From Streptomyces sp. SW4 (GTDB taxonomy: Bacteria > Actinomycetota > Actinomycetes > Streptomycetales > Streptomycetaceae), in contig QKWM01000004.1 in assembly GCA_003248315.1 (NCBI GenBank), forward strand, positions 310,001-374,000: 64,000 nt of DNA. The letters run 5' to 3'. The notes beneath the pieces were generated by a model that was not told where the DNA came from, did no database searches, and worked only from the letters and a program-made list of their open reading frames with translations. Each line of letters starts with the position of its first letter. The stretch's first letter is position 1. The position numbers were made by a program, and so were the translations under genes. This document shows positions 47,724-57,131 of the stretch, one piece after another.

Positions 47724-49442
47724 GTGATCGGTAGGAGCGGCCCACATCTTCGTGTACCTGTAGGCGACGATGCCCATCGATGGAGCACCTTCCGCGGCGA
47801 GAAGACGCTGATCGTGGCCGCGCGTACGGTCACATCGACTGCACGCGTCCTGGAATGCCTGCCGGCCCTCCTGCGTGGTGACAGCCGGGTCACCGTCGTC
47901 TTCGCCTACGATCCCACGTCCGCCTTCAACGACGGGGTTCTCGATCTGCTCCACGACGCTGGATGCCGGATCATGCCCTGGTCGCAGCTGGGGAGCATCG
48001 CACCCGACCTGATCCTGTCCGCCAGCGAGAACATCGACGTACCGGAAGGCGACTGCCCCGTACTGGTACTGCCGCACGGCGTCGGCTTCCAAAAGCTCGT
48101 ACCGGACTCCCGGGCCCCTCGCTCCCGGCTGTCCGGCGTCGTACCGGACTCGCTGCTCGAGTCTGGACGCGCCTGGCTTGCCGTCTCGCATCCCGAACAG
48201 GAACAGCAGCTGCTCGCCACTCATCCCAAGACTGCGGGCCGCACACTGCTCATCGGGGATCCATGCTTCGATGAGCTGGCCGTCAGCCTGCCTCAAGCCG
48301 CCGCCTACCGGCGTGCCCTGGGTGTCGCCGACGGCCGGCGTCTGGTGGTGGTCAGCTCCACCTGGGGTCCGACATCGCTGCTCGGCCGGTACCCACAACT
48401 GCCTGCCGAGCTTCTCGCGGCGCTGCCGTATGACGAATACCGGGTGGCCGCGGTCATCCACCCTAATGTGTGGTCGGCGCACGGGTCCTGGCAGATCCGT
48501 ACCCTCCAGGCTGCGGCGCTGGAAGCAGGGCTGCTGCTGATACCACCGGTCCACGCTTGGCGGTCCGCGCTCGTCGCAGCGTCTGTTGTTGTGGGTGATC
48601 ACGGCTCGGTGACCCTGATGGGTGCCGCACTCGGCAAGCCGGTGGTCCTCGCGGCTTTCGGCAGTGACGCGGTACCCGGCACAGCGGTCGCGCACCTCGG
48701 ACGGGCTGCGCCTCGCCTCGATCCGCGCGGTGACCTGCGCCAGCAGATCGAGGCCGCCGTCCAGGACCACGTTCCCGAGCGCTACGCCGCGATCTCTGAT
48801 CTCGCCTTCGCCGAACCGGGGCTGGCGCTCACACGGCTCCGTGCGACCTTGTATCGCTTGCTCAAACTGGCGGAGCCCACCTCCAGCACTCCGCCGGTGC
48901 TGTCGCTGCCGCACCCCGATCCCCCGGCGGCGACCGTGACCTCATGGATGGTGACCACTGCCGTCACCGCGGCTGCGGCCGGGCACTCCATGGTTACCGT
49001 TCGCCGTCACCCCGCGGCCGTTTCCGGTCACCGCCAAGAAGCGGCTGACACTCTTCTGCACCTGGCGTGCGACGAGGAGGAACGGGACCACCGGCTGACC
49101 GAGAGTGCCTCAGTAGTGGTGCGCCGGCGCCCCGCTGATACCGCGGTCAGCGCCCTTGGCTGGATCCAGGAGACGCTGCAGCGCCTCCCCGGCAGCCTCG
49201 TCGCCGCCGTGCCGCTGAACGGGAACAGCTTCCTGCTAGGCACACGCGACGGGCTGATCGTGGAGGCGACGGTCACCGGGCCGACCATCGACCCCGGGCT
49301 GCCGGCGGCGCTTGTCTATGCCTGCCTGCGTGCCGGCCTCTCTCTCGACGGTGTGTTCATGACCTTGCGGATCGGTGACGTGCGGGAGGAAGAGGTTGGG
49401 CTGCGCCTCCGGCCTCGGCTGCCTTCCGACTCCAGGCAGTGA
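47724..49442 (+). CDS. GT-B-like transferase (TagF/CDP-glycerophosphotransferase-like), module 1
   Basis: An intact 572-residue protein. GTG follows GAGGTGG. The N-terminal Rossmann-like half has TLIVAARTVTSTARVLECLP and PVLVLPHGVGFQKLVPDS. The C-terminal half has VVVSSTWGPTSLLGRYPQL, VAAVIHPNVWSAHG and VVVGDHGSVTLMGAALGKPV, the donor-site region of GT-B enzymes such as teichoic-acid glycerophosphotransferases. A further 150-residue C-terminal domain (from about 410) is unrecognised. It pairs with the gene at 52,380. The role of the pair is unknown. It converges on the NLR gene with a 16-bp gap. Confidence 0.6.
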   Translation: MIGRSGPHLRVPVGDDAHRWSTFRGEKTLIVAARTVTSTARVLECLPALLRGDSRVTVVFAYDPTSAFNDGVLDLLHDAGCRIMPWSQLGSIAPDLILSASENIDVPEGDCPVLVLPHGVGFQKLVPDSRAPRSRLSGVVPDSLLESGRAWLAVSHPEQEQQLLATHPKTAGRTLLIGDPCFDELAVSLPQAAAYRRALGVADGRRLVVVSSTWGPTSLLGRYPQLPAELLAALPYDEYRVAAVIHPNVWSAHGSWQIRTLQAAALEAGLLLIPPVHAWRSALVAASVVVGDHGSVTLMGAALGKPVVLAAFGSDAVPGTAVAHLGRAAPRLDPRGDLRQQIEAAVQDHVPERYAAISDLAFAEPGLALTRLRATLYRLLKLAEPTSSTPPVLSLPHPDPPAATVTSWMVTTAVTAAAAGHSMVTVRRHPAAVSGHRQEAADTLLHLACDEEERDHRLTESASVVVRRRPADTAVSALGWIQETLQRLPGSLVAAVPLNGNSFLLGTRDGLIVEATVTGPTIDPGLPAALVYACLRAGLSLDGVFMTLRIGDVREEEVGLRLRPRLPSDSRQ

Positions 49443-49458
49443 GGCGAGCCCTTCCTCG

Positions 49459-51640
49459 TCAGGCAATGCGGTCGCCCTCACCGTCCGGTCCGGTCATGCG
49501 GTTCAGGCGGTCCCGCAGCTTCTCCGCCTCCGGGCTGCCGCCTGCCTCGTAGATCTGGCAGGCCCGTGTGAGGTGCTCTCGTACGGTTTCGCAGGCGCCG
49601 CCGGTCCGCTCGATGATGTCGGCAAGCCGGACCCGGGCCTGTGCCTCGTAGTGGCTCGCATGCTCCTCCTCCAGTGCCCGGACGGCGTCCCTCAGCACAC
49701 GCGCCGCCGTATCCGTGTCACCCAGATGCTCGTGGACAGTACCGATGGCCGCCAGGACCCGGGCGGCCATACGCCTGTCGTGGCGATCCATGAGCCCTTG
49801 ATGGGCGCTGCGCAGAGTGGTCAGCGCCGTCTCGTGGTGGCCGGCAGTGTCCTGTGCGCAGCCCAGGAAGTACGTGGCGATGGCTACACCGCGCCACTCC
49901 TCGGCCTCGATGTTGAGTTCGACGGAGCGCCGGTATGCCTGGACGGCGCGGTCCGCGTCGAAGCGGTCCAGTAGCGGCCGAAGAACTCGTGCACGGACGC
50001 GTACAGCGCGGTGTGGGCCGACACTTCCGCACAGGCAGCAGCCTTCTCCAGCTCCACGCGCGCCTGGTCGTACTGGCCGAGGTCCATCAGTGGCCGGGAC
50101 AGCAGGCTGCGCAGCCGTGCCTCCGCCGCCGGCACAATGGCCTCGGCAGCCGCGGCCGCGCCCAGCTCCAAGGACTCCTTCCACTCCCCAGGTAACGGCG
50201 ATGCAGGAACAGGACCGTGAAAGCTTCCGCCAGCTGCCACACGTGCTTGTGCAGAGCCAGTCGTGATGCCTCCCGCAGCACGGCGAGGATCGTGGCGCGC
50301 TCGGCGTCCAGCCACTCCAGGGGCGCCGGGCCATCGTCGGCTGAGAAGGGATTCGGGCGCTGAGAAGGAGGTCGGTCAGGTTTGCGATGCGCAGCCGGTC
50401 CTCGCGCACCGCGCGGTCGGCGAACGCGGTGAGAGCGAGATAGTGCGTAGCCACCCGCTCCACCACTGCGCGCCGCGTAAGCTGTGACTCTTGTTGGTCG
50501 GCGCGCTCCCGGGCGTGCAGCCGCACAAGATCGTGGAAGCGGTAGCGGCGGTCCTCTGTCACATCGAGGAGGTTCGACCTCACCAGGGCGGCCAGCAACG
50601 GCCTCGCTGTCGATACGTCGATATCCGCGGCGACCGCGGCCGTGCCCGCGTCGAAGGTGCGTCCGGGGAACCAACCCAGGATTCGGTACAGGTGCGCGGC
50701 GTCTGCTGGGAGATCGCGATAGCTCAGCTCGAGTACGGCGGACACGGAATGGTCCCCTCCCAGCGACAGCCCTTGCAGGCGGCGGGTTTCGTCGGCCAGT
50801 TCCTCGGCAAGCTCACTCATGGTCAGATCGCCCGTGGTCAGCAGTCGGGCAGCCACCAACTGCAGGGCCTTGGCAGGCCACCGCAGAACCCTACGAGCCG
50901 CTCGGCCGCGTGCCGCTCGGCCTCCACGGCCGCCTCGCCACACCGGTCGGCCAGCAACCGTAGGCCACTGTCCATGTCGAAGGGGTCCAGGTAGACGGGG
51001 CGCGCCCCGTCCATGGCCAGCTCAGAAAGCTTGCCGTTGCTGGTGACCAGCATGGCGCTCCCCGGCCCCTTGGGCACGAGAGGTCTGACCTGAGCGGGCT
51101 GGTTGACGTCATCGAGAAGCACCAGGACGCGCCGGTCCGCGGTCCTTGACCGGAACAGCGAGGTCCGCTCCTCCAGGGACTTCGGGATGTACGCATCGTC
51201 CACCCCAAGGGCTCTCAGGCACATGGCCACCGCCTCCGACACATCACCCCCAGCCCGGCTGCGCAACATCGCGTAGTCGACGTAGATCTGCCCGTCCGGG
51301 AACTGCGCCCGCGCCTTCTCCGCCCAGCAGCAGGCGATAGCTGTCTTGCCGACCCCAGGCATCCCCGAGATCACGCCGTAGCCAACCCTGCCCGCTCCAC
51401 TCCCTTCTCCACTCACACAGTCATCCAGCAGAGCCAGGTCCGCTGACCGATTGATGAAGCGGACCGTCAGAGGGGCACTTGATCCGGCCGGACCGCAGGG
51501 CCGGACGGGAGCGGCGCCTGAACGTTGAACGTAATGCCGCCATGAATCTGCTGGGCCTGAACGCTCGGCCCGTTGACGCTCCCGGACAGTTCGTTCCGGA
51601 CGTACGGCTCCGCGCGCCGACCGTCGAAACTCTCACTCAT
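49459..51640 (-). CDS. NLR-like NB-ARC/TPR protein with an N-terminal amyloid-type motif, module 1 (frameshifted)
   Basis: The start ATG 51,640 gives residues 16-39 with NELSGSVNGPSVQAQQ and IHGGITF, a motif like bacterial amyloid-signalling sequences. The NB-ARC domain has Walker A ISGMPGVGKTAIA, Walker B RVLVLLDDV and GxP motif GFCGGLP. A winged helix (DAAHLYRILGWFPG) and TPR repeats (AVQAYRRSVELNIEAEEWRG, AARVLRDAVRALEEEH) follow. Frames break near 51,470, 50,880, 50,350, 50,190 and 49,980. The ATG lies inside the end of the effector-like gene. NLRs sense a signal through the TPRs and oligomerise. Confidence 0.75.
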
Positions 51641-52094
51641 TCGGCTGCCCCGCACTGGGCCCCTGAGGGACAGAACCCAAGCTGTAGAACGTCAGACTGG
51701 AGAACTGCTGCCCCTGGATCACGGGCCCGTTCTGCACGCCGCCATTGACGCTGTTGTGCACGGTGACTGCCGCGTCACTTCCCGCTCCAGGCGCAAGTTC
51801 CGCCAGCAGCAGGCGCAGCTCCTCCGCAGCCCCGGGGTCCGCCTGGAGAGCACGACGCAGCCTCAGCCGCCATCCAGCCTCGATGTCCGCCACAGCCAGT
51901 TCGTCATCCGACGCACGAGCCGCCACGAGCTCCTGCTCAGACAACCGCAGCTCCTCGTCGATCGCCTCCTCATCCGCACCCCGGGCAAAGAACCGTGCCA
52001 CCCGTTCACGCGCCTGCGACCATGTCTCCGACACCATCAGCCCGACCAACGTCGTCGCCCCCGACGCCGCCAGCGCCGCCAACTCCGCCTCCAT
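51633..52094 (-). CDS. Effector-like partner with a matching C-terminal amyloid-type motif
   Basis: About 153 residues from ATG 52,094 (AAGGGGA upstream). The N-terminus is hydrophobic (AALAASGATTLVGLMVS), the middle is long charged helices, and residues 114-136 carry NSVNGGVQNGPVIQGQQ and FSSLTF. This aligns with the NLR-1 N-terminus in nearly every conserved position. In known bacterial NLR systems such a motif at the effector C-terminus and the NLR N-terminus passes the signal by templated assembly. The hydrophobic end suggests membrane action. The two genes overlap. Confidence 0.7.
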   Translation of the reverse strand: MEAELAALAASGATTLVGLMVSETWSQARERVARFFARGADEEAIDEELRLSEQELVAARASDDELAVADIEAGWRLRLRRALQADPGAAEELRLLLAELAPGAGSDAAVTVHNSVNGGVQNGPVIQGQQFSSLTFYSLGSVPQGPSAGQPNE

Positions 52095-52201
52095 CAATCC
52101 CCTTGCAGCAACACAGGACAGTGAACTCGCTGAAGACACCGTAGGGAGATCGCGGAGGCTTGGGTAGTTGGGTAGTCGGCGTAATCATCGCCGTCAGTCA
52201 T
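52094..52201 (-). CDS. 35-codon small ORF coupled to the effector gene
   Basis: ATG 52,201 opens a frame starting MTDGDDYADYPTTQ. It ends at a TGA that overlaps the effector ATG (TGATG). It may be a leader peptide that controls effector translation. Weak evidence: overlap and position only. Confidence 0.3.
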   Translation of the reverse strand: MTDGDDYADYPTTQASAISLRCLQRVHCPVLLQGD

Positions 52202-52366
52202 TTCAATCGCCTCCAGCCGGCCGCAGAAGCCCTCTGGCGGACCGCCGTGCTCCCTCTCTGCAGTGCTGACTACATGCAAGAAATCGGGCCAGGGGGTAGC
52301 AGAGACAGCAGGGCGCCGACAGATGCTGGAGCGCATCGGTGGCGGCAAAGCTGCTTGAGTCGCCGG

Positions 52367-52372
52367 TACGAT
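52367..52372 (+). promoter_or_regulatory. Probable -10 box for a leaderless module 2 transcript
   Basis: TACGAT ends seven bases before the ATG at 52,380. In Streptomyces this distance gives a transcript starting at the ATG itself. No Shine-Dalgarno sequence is visible before the ATG, which agrees. No clear -35 hexamer at the usual distance. Confidence 0.45.
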
Positions 52373-52379
52373 CAGCTCC

Positions 52380-54562
52380 ATGCCGCAAGAGGCCCCTGGC
52401 TATGCTTCCCCACTCGGTAGGGTCGATGTGCCTTTTTCCGATTCTTCAGATACAATAGACAATTTGCAGCGGGCAGCGGGCAGCGGGCAGCGGGCAGCGG
52501 GCAGCGGGCAGCGGGCAGCGGGCAGCGGGCAGCGGGCAGCGGGCAGCGGGCAGCGGGCAGCGGGCAGCGGGCAGCGGGCAGCGGGCAGCGGGCAGCGGGC
52601 AGCGGGCAGCGGGCAGCGGGCAGCGGGCAGCGGGCAGCGGGCAGCGGGCAGCGGGCAGCGGGCAGCGGGCAGCGGGCAGCGGCAGCGGGCAGCGGGCAGC
52701 GGGCAGCGGGCAGCGGGCAGCGGGCAGCGGGCAGCGGGCAGCGGGCAGCGGCAGCGGGCAGCGGGCAGCGGGCAGCGGGCAGCGGCAGCGGGCAGCGGGC
52801 AGCGGGCAGCGGGCAGCGGGCAGCGGCAGCGGGCAGCGGGCAGCGGGCAGCGGGCAGCGGGCAGCGGGCAGCGGGCAGCGGGCAGCGGGCAGCGGGCAGC
52901 GGGCAGCGGGCAGCGGGCAGCGGGCAGCGGGCAGCGGGCAGTACTCCTTGCCGTTCGTTCAGCGGGAGCTCTGCACCGGCTTCTCGATGTACTGCCCGTC
53001 TTCGAGGGTGACGAGCGCATTCTCGTCCGTTTTACGCTGGTGCCAGGGTCCGTGTTCGACGCAGACGCCTTCGCAGCCCTGGAGCGCTCCGGCGCACGTA
53101 CGGTCAGCTGGGATGAGGCGCGGGCCGGCGAGCATGACCTGATCCTGACTGCGAGTCCGAAGGGTGCGTTGCGGGTCCTTTCCGGTCCCGGGGTGTTGCT
53201 TCCGCACGGTGCGGGCTTCAACAAGACCGTCAGCGGTGACGGTTCGCCACGGACTCCGTCCGGTCTTGACCCCCACTACCTGCTCGTGGACGGCGAGCCG
53301 TGGGCCGTGCTCCATGCGCTGGCGCACGACGAACAACTCACCCGCCTCGCTGAGTACTGCCCTTCGGCCGTCGCGCGGGCGGCCGTGGTGGGTGACCCAA
53401 CTCTGGACCGGCTGCTCGGCTCACTTGCCCACCGGGAGAACTACCGTTCCGCACTGGGAACGGGCGAGCGGCGGCTCATCGTGCTCACCTCCACCTGGGG
53501 GCCTGAGTCGCTGATGGCCCGGCGACCCGAGCTGCCAGGGGAGCTCATCAGCCGGCTCCCGCACGACGAGTACCAGCTCGCCCTGGTCCTTCATCCCAAT
53601 GAGTACAGCCGGACCAGCGCGTTCGACCTCTCCCGTCACCTCGCCCCCGCCCTGTCAGCGGGGCTGGCCCTGGCCAGACCATACGAGGAATGGGCCGCCC
53701 TCCTGGTTGCGGCCGATGCCGTGGTCACCGACCACGGATCCACCGCCCTTTACGCCGCTGCCCTCGGCCGACCGGTCATCGGGGCGTACGACGGCGGCGG
53801 CGAACTGATACCCGGCAGCCCCATGGCAGAGATGCTCGCCCAGGTTCCCCGGCTGGCTAAAGCCGTCGATCTGGTGCATGTCCTCCCGGCCGCCGAAGCC
53901 TACGACACCCGAGCTTTCGCCGACTCAGCCTTCGCCCTGCCCGGCCAGGCCCTGCAACGCCTCCAATCCGAGCTCTACTCACTGCTCAGGCTCCGGCCGC
54001 GGACTGTCCCGGTGGCCCCGCACCCGCTCCCACACCCCGCCGCGCCCCAACGTCCTCTGGCACTGGGGTACGGGCCGAGGTATCCGGGTGCCGGATCAGC
54101 ATCGAACGGTTCCCCTCGTTCACGACCGAGGCGGTGCACCACCTGGCGGCCGAACACCCGGAAGCCGGCCAGCGCCAGGTGCAGAGCGCGGCGGTGTTGT
54201 GGCGCCGTGCACGACCTGCCTCCCCCGCACCGCACACCAGCACCTGGACGGCGGCCGGCTGGACGGCCCGGGTACTGGAAGACGCCCCGGGCTGCCGGAC
54301 CGCCGCTGCGATCCTCTCCCCGGATCGGTGCCTGGTCCGGTACCGATCGGCGGCGCCGTTCAGCGTCCGCATCGAGCCCTGCACAACCAGCGACCGCGTC
54401 ATGCGCACCGATCCTGGGGCAGTGGTGTCGGCGGTCCACGCCTGGCTCGGCGCCACCCCGCAGTGGACGCTGCCCGTATCACTCGTCTGCGACATCGGTC
54501 CCCTCACGGTCCGCGTCAGGCTGGCCCCGGCCGACGAAGCCGACCTCACCTACGAGCTCTGA
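52380..54562 (+). CDS. GT-B-like transferase with an in-frame repeat array, module 2 (3-prime frameshift)
   Basis: The ATG is followed by about 29 unique residues, then the array read as AAGSGQR repeats. Without a break the transferase follows: [69 protein letters not shown] and [20 protein letters not shown]. These match module 1 one by one. The frame breaks near 54,030-54,060. The last domain ([20 protein letters not shown] to LTYEL) lies in another frame, as a separate gene or after a sequence error. The end overlaps the convergent NLR gene by 13 bp. Confidence 0.6.
52466..52937 (+). repeat. Heptanucleotide tandem array 2 (unit GCAGCGG) inside the coding region
   Basis: By hand count, 472 bp hold 68 units: 64 of GCAGCGG and four 6-base units (GCAGCG) lacking one G, followed by a partial unit. 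The present length keeps the transferase in frame with its ATG. A gain or loss of one unit leads to a stop near 53,009 or at 53,142. The top strand has GGG every seven bases, the classic spacing for G-quadruplexes. Confidence 0.95.
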
Positions 54563-56640
54563 CCACCGTCAGGCAGAGCGCCCGAGCGTGCGGCCAACAG
54601 CTGGGCCGCCGTCCGGTACTCCTCCGCTTCGGCGGCTTCGCCCAGCTCATCAGCAAGTGCAGCCAGTTCCTCCAGGACGCGCGCTTCATCGAACGTCGAA
54701 CCCCGCTCGCGGGCGTTCACCAGCGCCGCACGTACCAGACCGCCCGCTTCCGCCGCACGCCCGGCACGCCTCAGCGCACGGCCGAGCTCGAAGCCTGCCC
54801 GCGACGTCATGCGCTCCCGATCCTGCTCCCGCGCCATGCTGTACGCCGCGCTCAGCAGGGCAACCGCCCGCTCAGGCTCGCCCTGGCTCAGGGCGGTGCG
54901 GCCCAACAAGTAGGTCTGGAGCAGCACACCGTAGGCGTTTCCGATCGCTGCGTGGACTTGCCTGGCGGCTTCGAAGTCCGCGGTTGCGCCTGTCCAGTCC
55001 CGCTGCGCGGACTTGAGCAAGCCTTGGAACTCCCTCACGGATGCCTTCAGTTTGCGTTCCTTCGCAGACTCGCCCAGGGCTTCGGATGCGCCCAGAGCGT
55101 GCCGTAGATGCTCCGCAGCCTCGTCATACCGTTCCTGCTCCCACAGCGGCCTGGCCAGCTGGCACCGCATCCGCACCATCGCCGGCAGGCTCTCCAGGCG
55201 ATCGGCGGCTGCTACGCCTGCGCGGAAAGCGTCCGTGACGTCGGCGTAATGCGGGTGGTCAAGGAAGTGTGTCCACAGCGGTTCGCACAGTGCCCAGGCG
55301 TCCTCGTACAGCTCGCTCTCGAAGGCCAGGCGGACACAGCCGTACAGAGCGAGCCGCTGCGATTCCAGCCACCTCAGCGCCTGTGCCTTCTCAGTGAACT
55401 CGATGTCGGGTACGTCTTCGACTACCGCTACGGGGTCCGCAAAGGTCATGCGTGGGCCGGCGGCCAGCAGATCCGCCCGGGCTGCTTGGCGCCTGTACCA
55501 GCGGATCAGCCTGCGGCGCGCCTCGGCCCGGCCCACACCTTCCGGATCCGTCTGATGCGCGCGGCGCTCGGCATGTCCTCGCAACAGCTCGTGCATCCGG
55601 TACCCCTCGGGCCTGTTCTCCAGCAGCCCCGCCGACTCCAGCTCCTCCAGCGCGTCCTCCGCCGACTGGAGACCGCCACCAAGGAGCGCGGCGGCAGCTG
55701 GGCCCGTGATGGCAGGAGCGGGGTGCTGCGGCAGCAGGCAGTAGAGACGGCCGGCCTCCGGCCCCAGCCCTGAGCATGCGGCGTCCCAGACTGCCTCGAC
55801 CATGGGGATGCCCCTCTCGTGCAGCTCTGTGGTGAGCTCGGTGACCAGCCGGGACAGGCTGCGGCGACGGTATTTGCGGACCCACTGGCCCGCCACCTGG
55901 AGGGCTGCAGGCAATCCAGCACAGCTGCGGGCGAGCCCCGCCACGGCGTCCGGCTCCGCCTCGAGCCGCGGGTCGTCCACAATGTGCCTGAGCAAGCGCA
56001 CCGCATCGTCCACGTCCAACGGGTTCACCGGCACCTCGACCGCGGCCACGCCGTCGAGGTCGTAGAGCAGCCCCTGGCTCGTCACGATCGCCAGGCTCTG
56101 CGCGGAAGCCGGAAGCAGTGGTACGGCCTCAGCCCCATAGCGGGCGTTGTCGATCACCACGATGAGACGCTTGTCCCGAGAGCGCGTCCAGTACTGCTTC
56201 GAACGGCCGGCAAAAGACCGCTGCAGCCAATCCGGTGAGACACCCAGACCGGTGAGCAGGTCCCCGACAGCGTCCGCCACCTCCACCACCCCGTCCCGGC
56301 GCAGGTCGTCGAGATCGACGTACAACACACCGTCGGGATACCTGTCGCTGAGCTGACGCGCAACATGGAACCCCAATGCCGTCTTGCCGATCCCGCCGAT
56401 CCCAGTCAACGCCACCACGAGCGGTCCAGCGTGGTCCGCGTGACTCTCTGCGGCTTGTACGATGCGCTCCTGCTCGGCCTGCCGGTCCTCGAAGTACGCC
56501 AGCGCGGGCGGCAACTGAATTGGCGTTGGCTGAGGCGACAAACCCGCCCCGTGCAGGTGTTGATGCACCTCTCCAATACGCCCAGCCTGGACTACCACGT
56601 CCGCCCGTCCGTCCAGACTGTTGTACGTCTCCTCGGTCAT
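54550..56640 (-). CDS. NLR-like NB-ARC/TPR protein with an N-terminal amyloid-type motif, module 2
   Basis: An intact 696-residue protein. Residues 7-30 ([16 protein letters not shown] then GEVHQHLH) form an amyloid-signalling-like motif of the VQAG kind. The NB-ARC domain has Walker [15 protein letters not shown], Walker [10 protein letters not shown] and the GxP motif [10 protein letters not shown] winged-helix part ([18 protein letters not shown]) and about six TPR-like helical pairs follow ([20 protein letters not shown]). No effector gene with a matching motif is next to it. It may use another effector, perhaps that of module 1. Confidence 0.85.
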   Translation of the reverse strand: MTEETYNSLDGRADVVVQAGRIGEVHQHLHGAGLSPQPTPIQLPPALAYFEDRQAEQERIVQAAESHADHAGPLVVALTGIGGIGKTALGFHVARQLSDRYPDGVLYVDLDDLRRDGVVEVADAVGDLLTGLGVSPDWLQRSFAGRSKQYWTRSRDKRLIVVIDNARYGAEAVPLLPASAQSLAIVTSQGLLYDLDGVAAVEVPVNPLDVDDAVRLLRHIVDDPRLEAEPDAVAGLARSCAGLPAALQVAGQWVRKYRRRSLSRLVTELTTELHERGIPMVEAVWDAACSGLGPEAGRLYCLLPQHPAPAITGPAAAALLGGGLQSAEDALEELESAGLLENRPEGYRMHELLRGHAERRAHQTDPEGVGRAEARRRLIRWYRRQAARADLLAAGPRMTFADPVAVVEDVPDIEFTEKAQALRWLESQRLALYGCVRLAFESELYEDAWALCEPLWTHFLDHPHYADVTDAFRAGVAAADRLESLPAMVRMRCQLARPLWEQERYDEAAEHLRHALGASEALGESAKERKLKASVREFQGLLKSAQRDWTGATADFEAARQVHAAIGNAYGVLLQTYLLGRTALSQGEPERAVALLSAAYSMAREQDRERMTSRAGFELGRALRRAGRAAEAGGLVRAALVNARERGSTFDEARVLEELAALADELGEAAEAEEYRTAAQLLAARSGALPDGGQSS

Positions 56641-57131
56641 CCCCCAACACTAAGATGTGCGAGCTTGCCTGACGGGGCATAGCCTCGATTCAGGGACCGC
56701 CTTCCTCGCCCTGACCGCCAGCGCTCCCGCCTCACTCCACCACGCGGGCCAGTCGCCCACTGACCAGACCGCATTCGGATAGGACCCTGCGTGTCCTGGC
56801 GCCAAGCAGAGCTCCCCTCGTGCAGCTCGTCCTTCCTGCGCATACCGTGCCCGTAGGCGACTACATAACGGCGGCCGTCCTGCTCGGCCCCACCACATCG
56901 GGAATCTTCGCCGCTTCACCCGTCGTGTCATCTCCCTGAGCCCCGTCGACCGGAGTGGGCGGATTCCACCGCGTCGCAGAGCGCACCTGGACCTCCTGCG
57001 CTCCATCCCCGTCCAGCACCACCGCGAGCCCGCCGTACGCGAACTCCAGGCAATCCTCGTATGAGGAAGCCGAGACACCCTCCGCAGGCCCCCGCGTCGC
57101 CGGCCCCTGATGTGCACCTAGGATTGCGAGT
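56641..57131. other. Intergenic region with a possible small ORF on the minus strand
   Basis: A minus-strand frame ending at 56,861 reads YEDCLEFAYGGLAVVLDGDG and EVQVRSATRWNPP, which looks coding. Its start is unclear and would overlap the Sua5 start. On the plus strand TAGGAT (57,119-57,124) lies seven bases before GTG 57,132, a leaderless promoter for the Sua5 gene. Nothing else was recognised. Confidence 0.35.

Noticed and set aside
47284..48914. Long minus-strand ORFs across array 1 and the transferase gene
   Set aside because: They exist because the array has no stops in any frame. They lack ribosome sites and recognisable domains, while the opposite strand encodes the transferase.
52466..52937. 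Second tandem array as a CRISPR array or as an assembly collapse of a coding repeat
   Set aside because: There are no spacers. The period of 7 is not a multiple of 3, so it is not a normal protein-repeat expansion.
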